A DNA stretch of 64,000 nt from Aerococcaceae bacterium DSM 111021. Its GTDB lineage: Bacteria; Bacillota; Bacilli; Lactobacillales; Aerococcaceae. Where the stretch lies: contig JACCEK010000001.1 of assembly GCA_020112395.1 (NCBI GenBank), forward strand, positions 1,178,001 to 1,242,000, in the 5' to 3' direction. This document shows positions 53,368 through 61,484 of the stretch, piece after piece. The notes beneath the pieces are model-generated. The model saw only the letters and a list, made by a program, of their open reading frames with translations. It had not been told where the DNA came from and ran no database searches. How positions within the stretch are numbered: position 1 is the first letter of the stretch; the number at the start of each line of letters is the position of its first letter. Both the position numbers and the translations under genes were made by a program.

Positions 53368-53449
53368 GGGTTAGAGGGTGTAGGCGATTTTGTTAGTAGA
53401 TTAAATTTTGGTATAATGATACCCCCAAAGGTTAGATTTTAGTCTTACT

Positions 53450-54590
53450 TTGGTTCTTTGTCAAATAGTGTTGGTGAATATTTAAGGCGATAGATTTAGT
53501 TCTATCGTCTTATTTTTTGATGTAAGTTATTTCGCGATCTGTTGGATTGGAGGATATTCTTTTATAGAGCCTCTTCGTCACAAAAATACAATGGGCGTAC
53601 AGATTCAGCATTAAGTTGTTGAAGTTGGGTTGAGATTAAAATACGACATCTTAAGTGCCCGTAATTGCGATAACCTTAGTCAGATCGTTTGATTATCTTG
53701 ATTTTATTTACGGTGCCTTCCACAACGCCATTCGAGAGTGTATAAGTTAAGCTGTTTTTAATATCTAACGCGTAGGAAGTTAAGGTTCGAAACGCTGTTC
53801 TCACCTTGTGTGGGAATACCTATCCATGGTGATGGTTTTTACCTGCCGCCGTTCTTCCAGTGAGAGCCGTAAGAAATAAGCCCTTAAATACCCTTGAGTT
53901 CGGCCTTCAAGGATATCCACCATTTGATGTGTCGCGTTATTCATTAACAGACACGACATTGCCCCAGGAACATTTTTAACCGATTTAAATTCATCGATCG
54001 CCAAGTGGGACGGTAAGCAACTGGATTTAGGATTTAGGTTGTCCCCATAGGTTATTAATTGACGGATGACCGTCGTGGTTGAAACATTCAGGTGTTGGGC
54101 GATGAAGGTCATGGACTGCATCTGAGCTAATTCTTCAAGGATGACATACTTCACCGCATTAGAAATAAAACAATGCCGACGAGTTAAGGAAGTGACAGCT
54201 ACTGTGGTCCCACGGCAATGTTTACACAAATAGCGTTGTTTCCTTAACTTTTAATAGACAGGCTGAAAGTTGTATTGTCCCAATAAAACGACGGAATTCA
54301 TCGTACCATTGCGTATGATATCATGACTACTTTGATTTAGACAGCCACAGTGAGAACAGGCTTGAGGCAGATGATCGAGATCCCCGTCACCGTGAGGACT
54401 TTTCGATGGGTCACCTTCACATCCAGGGACGTCGATTGAGCCGATGGCGGTAGAATGTAAGTAAGCCATGTTGATTTCCTTTCTTATGTGTTTGATCGTA
54501 CTTACATCATAGCGGGAATCACTGGCTTTTTGTGTATACAAAAATAGTGCGGGTTATTTCTCACCAACACTAAAAAATATAAAACCAAAA
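53450..54590. mobile_element. Decayed ISL3-family insertion sequence
   Basis: Imperfect terminal inverted repeats share AGTGTTGGTGA: left end TTTGTCAAATAGTGTTGGTG (near 53457-53476), right end, on the other strand, TTTTTTAGTGTTGGTGA (near 54560-54577). Between them lies a leftward ISL3 transposase gene with several stops and a large internal deletion. At about 1.1 kb it is shorter than complete ISL3 elements (about 1.4-1.5 kb). Confidence 0.75.
53553..54469 (-). pseudogene. ISL3-family transposase, multiply disrupted
   Basis: From an ATG at 54469, MAYLHSTAIGSIDVPGC leads through the zinc-finger pattern CSHCGC and LLGQYNFQPVY to an in-frame TAA at 54249-54251; it resumes KLRKQRYLCKHCRGTT and runs through the HTH (MTFIAQHLNVSTTTVIRQL) and the catalytic LAIDEFKSVKN, where the first Asp of the DDE triad lies. 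Homology jumps at about 53810 to the C-terminal TLSNGVVEGTVNKIKIIKR with a further stop. The middle with the remaining catalytic residues is missing, so it is inactive. Confidence 0.85.
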
Positions 54591-54798
54591 AAACAACCTC
54601 ACACTAAAAAGCATAAGGTCGTTCTGATTGGATGTAAGGACTGATTTCTAAGATCTATTCACTATTTAGTACTACATGGGAAACGATATGATTAATTAAA
54701 TTGTACCAAATTTCTACAAAAAGTAGTCTTTTGAAGAATTATTTGGTATGCCTATTATTCTACTGATGTCTCTCTAAATAGTACTTGATTAAAAGTAG

Positions 54799-54827
54799 GG
54801 ATAGGACCTGGTTTACAAGTCCTATCC
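54799..54827 (-). terminator. Hairpin after the aldehyde dehydrogenase gene
   Basis: A perfect 9-bp stem GGATAGGAC / GTCCTATCC with an 11-base loop, 19 bases after the stop codon; the U tail is weak. The rest of 54590-54798 shows nothing I can identify. Confidence 0.5.
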
Positions 54828-54845
54828 ATTATATTATAAGGTATT

Positions 54846-56219
54846 TTATTGTTTAGGTGTATAAATTAAATGTTCATTTAAGAAAGCAGTAAAGCCTAAT
54901 TCACTTAATTCACGACCATAACCTGAGTTTTTAACGCCTCCGAATGGCAATTCTGGCAGTGAGGTCCAACCAGAGTTCATAAAGGACATCCCTGTCTCCA
55001 CTTTTTCGGCAACTTTGCGAGCGTGGTCTAAATCCTCACCATAAACTGAACCACCAAGCCCATAACTAGAATCGTTAGCTAACTCTACCGCCTCATCTTC
55101 ATCTTTAACTTTATGAACGATAGCTACGGGACCAAAGATTTCTTGATTAAAGATTGGGTTGTCTTTTGTAATATCAGTCAATATCGTTTGCATTACAAAG
55201 TTACCTGGATGGTCAATCGGCTCGTTACCATAAACCACTTTTGCTCCATTATCAACTGCTAATTGGATTTGTTCTAAGACCTCTTCCTTCGCTTTTGCTG
55301 ATGATAGTGGGGCTAAGGTTGTTTCTGGATCCATTGGATCTCCCCATTTAGCTCCTTTGAAGCTTTCAACTAATATCTCTAAGAATGCATCGTAATTTTT
55401 CTCTGTCACGATGAAACGTTTAGAAGAAGTACACACTTGCCCGGCATTATTCAAACGTAAGCCTGGTAGTAATTCTTTTAGGCCATCTAAGTTCGCATCA
55501 TCCAAGACGATAAATGCATCATTACCACCAAGTTCTAAGGTCGATTTCTTCAAGTTACGCCCAGCAATCTCAGCAATCGTTGCTCCCCCACGTTCAGAAC
55601 CTGTTAGACAAACACCTGAAACACGCGGATCAGCAATCACTTTAGCAACTTGATCATAATCTGCGAATAAGTTCTTGTAGGCTCCTTCTTGCCCGCCAGC
55701 TTCTTTTACTAAATCTTCAAAGGCTTGAGCAGATCCTGGACAGATGGAAGCATGCTTAAGAACCATTGGGTTACCTGCTACATAGTTTGGTGCGAATACG
55801 CGCATAATTTGGTAGTAAGGGAAGTTCCATGGCTCCACTGCCATAATCACCCCTGTTGCTTGGCGCACGACATAAGCGTCTCCTGTATCTGTTTCAAAAG
55901 GACTTGGTTTCAGGAATTCGTCAGCCTTATCAGCATAGTATTCTGCAATGGAAGCAGATAATTCGACTTCACCCTTAGCTTCTTCGAATAATTTACCCAT
56001 GTCTTTTGTCATAATCTCAGCGTATTTATCGATATCACGACGTAAAATTCCAGCTATTTTATATAAGACCGCTTTTCTATCTTCTAATTGACCCTCTTTG
56101 CGCCATTGTTTGTATAACCTGTGACCATTCTCTAGATGTTTCTCAATCTCTTGATCCGAAATATTTTCGTATGTCTTCAAAACCTCGTTAGTAAAGGGAT
56201 ACTTTGTTTCATATGCCAT
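54846..56219 (-). CDS. NAD(P)-dependent aldehyde dehydrogenase (succinate-semialdehyde dehydrogenase-like)
   Basis: A 457-residue enzyme from the ATG at 56219 (AAGGAGGAATT upstream); the longer frame to 56294 has no ribosome binding site. The NAD-site motif GVIMAVEPWNFPYYQIMRVF, catalytic Glu in LELGGNDAFIVLDDA, catalytic Cys in NNAGQVCTSSKRFIV and the C-terminal ELPFGGVKNSGYGRELSELG place it with the short GabD/Sad-type enzymes of Lactobacillales. Actual substrate is unknown and it stands alone. A CcpA-like site overlaps its promoter. Confidence 0.9.
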   Translation of the reverse strand: MAYETKYPFTNEVLKTYENISDQEIEKHLENGHRLYKQWRKEGQLEDRKAVLYKIAGILRRDIDKYAEIMTKDMGKLFEEAKGEVELSASIAEYYADKADEFLKPSPFETDTGDAYVVRQATGVIMAVEPWNFPYYQIMRVFAPNYVAGNPMVLKHASICPGSAQAFEDLVKEAGGQEGAYKNLFADYDQVAKVIADPRVSGVCLTGSERGGATIAEIAGRNLKKSTLELGGNDAFIVLDDANLDGLKELLPGLRLNNAGQVCTSSKRFIVTEKNYDAFLEILVESFKGAKWGDPMDPETTLAPLSSAKAKEEVLEQIQLAVDNGAKVVYGNEPIDHPGNFVMQTILTDITKDNPIFNQEIFGPVAIVHKVKDEDEAVELANDSSYGLGGSVYGEDLDHARKVAEKVETGMSFMNSGWTSLPELPFGGVKNSGYGRELSELGFTAFLNEHLIYTPKQ

Positions 56220-56253
56220 AAAATAATTCCTCCTTAGAATGATATATATTTTT

Positions 56254-56280
56254 ATTATAACACAAATGATAGCGCTTGCT
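56254..56280 (-). promoter_or_regulatory. Promoter with candidate cre site for the aldehyde dehydrogenase
   Basis: On the minus strand, TATAAT (56254-56259) is preceded by AGCAAGCGCTATCA (56267-56280), a 12-of-14 match to the CcpA consensus occupying the spacer. The -35 is poor. The remaining 56281-56640 holds no gene I can support. Confidence 0.5.
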
Positions 56281-56648
56281 ATAATTTGGCTCATAACTCA
56301 CTATGATAATTTATAATCACCTATAAATTTATACAATTAATTGTAAGGGGTTTCATTAATAACTCTAAAACGAATAATATTTTTTTATGCTATCAATCTC
56401 TAAATTAAAATCCGTTATAGTACATCCATTGCCACATGTCATTACTCCCGTTACAATCCGAAATAACTCCCTATATATATTTGTAAATTAGAAGATGGGG
56501 CGTCGTAAAGCGCCGACACAGACCAAACTGTCTAAAGTAGTAAGTCGTTTCGTACCTAATTACTCAAACCTCTTCAATATCGAAACCCTATCAAGCATTG
56601 AGAAAACTATTAAAATCCATGGATACCTCACAATCCTCATTCAATCAA

Positions 56649-56690
56649 AAAGCAACAGAACTAACAAAATTGGGCTAGTTCTGTTGCTTT
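56649..56690 (-). terminator. Terminator of the dehydrogenase-complex operon
   Basis: A perfect 15-bp stem (AAAGCAACAGAACTA / TAGTTCTGTTGCTTT) with a 12-base loop and a U-rich side on the minus strand, 25 bases after the E2 stop codon. Confidence 0.85.
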
Positions 56691-56714
56691 CTTTACGCTT
56701 ATTCTCTTTTATTT

Positions 56715-57944
56715 TTATAACATCAATCTGTATGGGTCATTAAGGTATTCAGATACTGTCTCTAAGAAACGAGAGGCTGGTGCGCCATCAATAATTTGAT
56801 GATCATAGGTTAAGCTTAATGGTAATTTTTGATGAACGGTGACGGTTCCTTCAGTGTCTAACGCAAGTTCATCGCTTAAAGTACCTACTCCGAGTATTGC
56901 TACTTCTGGCAGATTAATGATTGGAGTAAAGTACTCAATATTAGCACCACCTAGATTCGTAATAGTGAATGTTGATCCTGAATATAAGTCTCCTGGTAAG
57001 CTACCATTTCGAGCTTGTGAAGCAACGCTTGCGATGGTAGAACCAAGTTGAGATAAAGTCATTTGATCTGCCTCTCGAATGACTGGAACAACAAGGCCTT
57101 CTTCGATGTCTGTTGCCATACCAATATGAATAGCTTCTTGTACTTCATGAATTCCATTATGATACCAAGCATTCAATTCTCTATTTTCTTGTAAGGCTAA
57201 TATCACCGCTCTTGTCACTAAAGTATTTATCGATAATTCACCTTTATTTAGTGGACGAGAGACTTTTTCTTTTATCTCTTTGCGGAAAGCCATTAAGTTG
57301 GTTATATCGACTTTTCTGTGGTTTGTTACTTGAGCTGTTGTTTGAACACTTTCCATCATTCGTTGTGCAATCGTCTTACGCATCCCACTTAAGCCAATAC
57401 CCCATGTAGCGGTATCCTTACTTTGAACACTTGATACGACTTTTTCACTTGGTACATATCTATCAATATCTAGACGCGTAATACGATGATTGCCACCCGT
57501 TCCGTTAACATCCGAGAGATCAATCCCCTTCTCTTCAGCCATCTTACGAGCAAGAGGTGTTGCAAAGATTCGCTCACCATCGCTTCCTTGATTACGTGGT
57601 TTACTGCTCGTCTCTTCTTTCGCTGAAGCACTTAAAACTTCTTCAGATGCTTCTTCTGGGACATCTGGAACATCCTTATCCTGTTCGTCTGATGCTACTT
57701 CTTCACCTTCTTCACCTACAATAGCTATAACTTCTTTAATGGGTAGAACATCCCCTTCTTGTACATTGATTTTCAATATAGTACCACTGACGGGTGATTC
57801 TACAGGACTTGATAATTTTTCAGAACTTATCTCTGCAATCACATCTCCTGTGTTTATTGCATCTCCTTCATTGAAATACAGTGTTTCAATGGTCCCTTCT
57901 GTCATCGTTAAGCCCAAGGTAGGCATTACAATATTTTTTGCCAT
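56715..57944 (-). CDS. Dihydrolipoamide acyltransferase (E2)
   Basis: A 409-residue E2 core protein. One lipoyl domain (residues 1-77) with the lipoylated Lys 43 in ISSEKLSSPVES, an acidic/Ser linker, a peripheral-subunit-binding domain (FATPLARKMAEEKGIDLSDV, near 128) and the catalytic domain ending TYDHQIIDGAPASRFLETV, where H-x3-DG is the active site. It transfers acyl groups from the E1 enzyme to CoA. It is last in the operon, 13 bases after E1 beta. Confidence 0.93.
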   Translation of the reverse strand: MAKNIVMPTLGLTMTEGTIETLYFNEGDAINTGDVIAEISSEKLSSPVESPVSGTILKINVQEGDVLPIKEVIAIVGEEGEEVASDEQDKDVPDVPEEASEEVLSASAKEETSSKPRNQGSDGERIFATPLARKMAEEKGIDLSDVNGTGGNHRITRLDIDRYVPSEKVVSSVQSKDTATWGIGLSGMRKTIAQRMMESVQTTAQVTNHRKVDITNLMAFRKEIKEKVSRPLNKGELSINTLVTRAVILALQENRELNAWYHNGIHEVQEAIHIGMATDIEEGLVVPVIREADQMTLSQLGSTIASVASQARNGSLPGDLYSGSTFTITNLGGANIEYFTPIINLPEVAILGVGTLSDELALDTEGTVTVHQKLPLSLTYDHQIIDGAPASRFLETVSEYLNDPYRLML

Positions 57945-57957
57945 TTATACTCCCCCC

Positions 57958-58995
57958 TTATGCTCTTGCTTTGAGATCATCGATTAATTCAGCTGCTTCT
58001 GTTAATACTTTTTCCGCATCTGGTAGATAAAGTGCTTCTAGATTTGTTGCGAACGGTGTAGGTGTATTTGGTGCACAGATGGTTTTGATAGGGCCATCAA
58101 GATAATCAAAAGCTTTCTGTCCTACAACCGATGCAATATCTGTAGCTGTATTGTTATGAGGGTTTGCTTCATCAATAACAATTAAACGATTTGTTTTCTT
58201 AACAGATTCAATGACCGTTTCTTGATCCCAAGGTGCTACTGTCCGTAAATCAATAACTTCAACAGATACTCCATCTTTTTCGAGAGTCTCAGCCACATTT
58301 AAAGCCACATATAACATCTTTCCAATGGTTACAATCGTTAAGTCTTCACCTTCACGAACAACATTTGCTTTTCCAATCTCAACAGTATAATATTCTTCTG
58401 GCACTTCTCCTTTGAGTCCATATAGAGTTTTATCTTCAAAGAATACGACTGTATTGTTATCTTCAATCGAAGCTAAGAGTAAGCCTTTCGCATCATAGGC
58501 TGTCGCTGGGACCACACACTTGATACCTGGAATCGATCCTATCATTCCATAATAAGACCCTGAGTGTTGTGCTGCGGCTGAAGCTCCGGCACCATGGTTT
58601 GTTCGAACAGTCATTGGAACAGTGGCTTTGCCTCCAAACATATAACGCATTTTTGAAGCTTGTCCTAATAATGAGTCAAAAGAAAAACCAATAAAATCAT
58701 TAAACATTAACTCTGGAACAGGTCTTAAGCCAGTTGCTGCCATTCCAACAGCTGCACCCATATATCCCATCTCGGATAGCGGGGTATCAATCACTCGATC
58801 TAAGCCATATTTTGGTCCTAAACCTTTCGTAACTCCAAATACCCCTCCCCAAGCATCTTCATTCTGCTCTTCCAAGTGAGGGATTGCGGTTCCTCCGTGA
58901 ATATCTTCTCCTAACAGAATAACATTCTCATCTTTTTCCATTGCTTGGTCTAAAGCCTCGTTAATTGCATTCATAAAGTTAATTTGTCTGGTCAT
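57958..58995 (-). CDS. 2-oxoacid/acetoin dehydrogenase E1 beta subunit
   Basis: A 345-residue subunit with the transketolase-like pyrimidine-binding fold: NFMNAINEALDQAMEKDENV, ILLGEDIHGG, GVTKGLGPKYGLDRVIDTPLS, RTNHGAGASAAAQHSGSYYG and the C-terminal VIDLRTVAPWDQETVIES. With E1 alpha it binds thiamine diphosphate. The ATG at 58995 has AAAGGAGAC upstream. PDH-, branched-chain- and acetoin-type beta subunits are hard to tell apart by eye; the alpha subunit favours the acetoin/PDH-like AcoAB group. Confidence 0.92.
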   Translation of the reverse strand: MTRQINFMNAINEALDQAMEKDENVILLGEDIHGGTAIPHLEEQNEDAWGGVFGVTKGLGPKYGLDRVIDTPLSEMGYMGAAVGMAATGLRPVPELMFNDFIGFSFDSLLGQASKMRYMFGGKATVPMTVRTNHGAGASAAAQHSGSYYGMIGSIPGIKCVVPATAYDAKGLLLASIEDNNTVVFFEDKTLYGLKGEVPEEYYTVEIGKANVVREGEDLTIVTIGKMLYVALNVAETLEKDGVSVEVIDLRTVAPWDQETVIESVKKTNRLIVIDEANPHNNTATDIASVVGQKAFDYLDGPIKTICAPNTPTPFATNLEALYLPDAEKVLTEAAELIDDLKARA

Positions 58996-59021
58996 TGTAT
59001 TGTCTCCTTTCTGTGTTTAGG

Positions 59022-60092
59022 TTACTCAGCAAAAACATCTTCATATAAAGATTCAGGTCTTGGTTGTGGACTCTCTTCTGCAAACTTAATAGCAGCTGCG
59101 ATGTCCGCTTCAGATTGCGCCCGAATGTCATCAAGTTCTTCCAGTGTGAGCAGCCCATGTTCCACTGCATAATCTCTAAATATATCCAGAGGATCCGTGT
59201 CCGCTAATCGTTTTTCAAAGCCATCTTCTTTGTTTTTATATTTTTGTTCATCACCTTCAAAGTGACCATAATTACGGAATGTAACACATTCAATTAGAGC
59301 AGGACCTTCTCCTTTACGAGCGCGTTCAATATATTCTCCTGCTACTTCATATACAGCCATTAAGTCCTTACCATCTACACGAACACCTGGCATATCATAA
59401 GCTGCCGCTCTTTCAGCTATCGTATCCGAAGCCGATGCATACCACTGTGGTGTTGACTCAGCAAAGAAGTTATTCTCACAAACAAAGATAATAGGTAAAT
59501 TCCAGATTGAAGCCATGTTTAAACACTCGTGGAATAACCCTTCGTTAGAAGCCCCATCTCCAAAGAAACAAACTGCCACATTGTCTTCTTTTTTATATTT
59601 GATTTTCATTCCTGCACCAGTTGCCAGACCGAATCCTGCACCAACCATTCCGTTAGCACCTAGAATCCCTTTATCCACATCGGCAATGTGCATTGATCCT
59701 CCTTTACCTTTACCTAAACCAGTCTCTTTACCAAAGATTTCTGCCATCATACCGTTGAGATCGCCGCCTTTAGCAATACAATGACCATGACCACGGTGAG
59801 TAGAAGTAATATAATCATCATCTGTCAAGTGAGCGCAAATACCCGTCGCAACAGCTTCCTCCCCAGCATATAAGTGCACAAATCCTGGAATTAGCCCTTG
59901 TGCGAAGAAACGTCTCACATTGTCTTCAAAATTCCGGATATTTTCCATTGTCTGATACATATCTTTCGCTTTATCTGCAGTCACAGCCTCCGCGGCAGCT
60001 TTGGTTGATGTCCGAATCTCTAGTTGTACCAAATCTTTTAATGCCGTTTCGCTACGTCCTTCTAATTGTGGAATTGATTTTTCTTTAACCAT
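59022..60092 (-). CDS. 2-oxoacid/acetoin dehydrogenase E1 alpha subunit (AcoA-like)
   Basis: A 356-residue thiamine-diphosphate enzyme. STHRGHGHCIAKGGDLNGMM, GKGKGGSMHIADVDKGILGA and the ThDP motif GDGASNEGLFHECLNMASIW ending in ENN are complete, and the sequence style matches AcoA-type alpha subunits. An N-terminal extension of about 40 residues (EGRSETALKDLVQLEIRTST) precedes the usual start; it is helical and could mediate complex assembly. The gene follows E3 by 13 bases and precedes E1 beta by 26. Confidence 0.92.
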   Translation of the reverse strand: MVKEKSIPQLEGRSETALKDLVQLEIRTSTKAAAEAVTADKAKDMYQTMENIRNFEDNVRRFFAQGLIPGFVHLYAGEEAVATGICAHLTDDDYITSTHRGHGHCIAKGGDLNGMMAEIFGKETGLGKGKGGSMHIADVDKGILGANGMVGAGFGLATGAGMKIKYKKEDNVAVCFFGDGASNEGLFHECLNMASIWNLPIIFVCENNFFAESTPQWYASASDTIAERAAAYDMPGVRVDGKDLMAVYEVAGEYIERARKGEGPALIECVTFRNYGHFEGDEQKYKNKEDGFEKRLADTDPLDIFRDYAVEHGLLTLEELDDIRAQSEADIAAAIKFAEESPQPRPESLYEDVFAE

Positions 60093-60105
60093 TATTTCTT
60101 CCTCC

Positions 60106-61449
60106 TTATATTTCTCTTACAATCGCTTTAGCAACATCTTGAACAAGTTCAGAAACTGTTGGATGTGAGTAAACCGTTGAGGCTAGTTCATAAATCGTAC
60201 CTTCTGCTTCTACTAGTGTGAGTACTTGATGTAATATTTCTGTCGCCTCTGGACCACAAATAATTGCTCCAAGAATCTCGCCATATTTACGTTCGACTAT
60301 TAACTTAATAAAACCCTCTGTCTGATCGACTGCAATTGCACGACCATTAAAGCCGAATGGCAATTGAGATATTACAACGTCATAACCTTGCACTTTAGCT
60401 TCTTCTTCAGAAAGACCGAAGGTCGCCACTTCAGGATGTGTAAAGAGTGATCTAGGAACGTGACAATTGAGGAGCGGACGTTCTTTCATCTTATTCATCG
60501 CCCGAACAGCTTTAATTCCTTCTGTACTGGCTGAATGAGCTAGTGTATAGCCACCAATCACGTCACCAACAGCGTAGACATGGGGTTTCGATGTTTGATA
60601 ATATTCATCCACTGCTATAAACTTACCTTGCTCATCAAATTCAAGATTCATCGCTTGAGCTAAGTCTATATTCGGTTTACGCCCGGTTGCGATGAGTAAT
60701 CGATCATAGGCATATTGCTTATCACCTTCCAGTTCAACGGTGTTATTTGTAACGTTTTTAATAACCACTTCCGTTTCGACTGTCATCCGGTTCTTTAACT
60801 TCTGCTTAATGATTTTTCTTGCATCTTCGTCTTCTGTGAGTAGAATGTCTTTGGCAACTTCAAGCATGGTCACCTCAACACCCAGTGCTTCCATTGCAAA
60901 GGCCAATTCAACTGCAATGACACCACCGCCAATAATCACTAACTTCTCTGGTAATACTTCCATTGAGAAGAAGGTATCTGTCGTTAGATACGGTTGTGAA
61001 CTTAACCCAGGTATCGGTGGTATAAATGGTTGACTTCCTGTTGCTAACAACACATCTTCATAAGTGATTTTTTCGCCATTGACTTCAAATGTATTATTTG
61101 AGGTATAGATTGCCTCCCCTTCAATAAAATCAATATTTAATGATTTAAATGTAGAGTGAATCCCTTTTTGTAAACTTGCGATGACTTTATTTTTTCGCTC
61201 GTATAGTTGAGTAAAGTCCACGCCACTCAACTCCACCTGCATACCATTTTGTTGTGCTTTACTTATGGAATCAATCCAGTGAGCATGCTCTAAATAAGCT
61301 TTACTCGGGATACAGCCAACATTCAAGCATGTTCCTCCAATAGCTTGGCGGTCAATTACCGCGACACTCTTACCCAAACGAGCTGCTTCTTCCGCTGCAA
61401 CATAACCACCTGGACCCGCACCAATGACCAATACATCATAATGCTTCAA
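60106..61449 (-). CDS. Dihydrolipoamide dehydrogenase (E3)
   Basis: A 447-residue FAD enzyme reoxidising the lipoyl group of E2. FAD motif VIGAGPGGYVAAEEAARLGK, redox-active disulfide GGTCLNVGCIPSKAYLE (Cys 42 and 47 region), NAD motif IGGGVIAVELAFAMEALG and the terminal active-site His in SHPTVSELVQD (with HPTxSE) are all present. It is the first catalytic gene after clpB, 35 bases downstream, and has AGGAGG-type ribosome binding sequence. Confidence 0.95.
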   Translation of the reverse strand: MKHYDVLVIGAGPGGYVAAEEAARLGKSVAVIDRQAIGGTCLNVGCIPSKAYLEHAHWIDSISKAQQNGMQVELSGVDFTQLYERKNKVIASLQKGIHSTFKSLNIDFIEGEAIYTSNNTFEVNGEKITYEDVLLATGSQPFIPPIPGLSSQPYLTTDTFFSMEVLPEKLVIIGGGVIAVELAFAMEALGVEVTMLEVAKDILLTEDEDARKIIKQKLKNRMTVETEVVIKNVTNNTVELEGDKQYAYDRLLIATGRKPNIDLAQAMNLEFDEQGKFIAVDEYYQTSKPHVYAVGDVIGGYTLAHSASTEGIKAVRAMNKMKERPLLNCHVPRSLFTHPEVATFGLSEEEAKVQGYDVVISQLPFGFNGRAIAVDQTEGFIKLIVERKYGEILGAIICGPEATEILHQVLTLVEAEGTIYELASTVYSHPTVSELVQDVAKAIVREI

Positions 61450-61484
61450 ATTACTTTACCTCCTTTTTTAAAACGCTTTCAAAA

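Noticed and set aside
56495-56743. An 82-residue plus-strand ORF beginning MGRRKAPTQTK
   Set aside because: Weak ribosome binding site, runs through the terminator of the opposite operon and has no recognisable domain.
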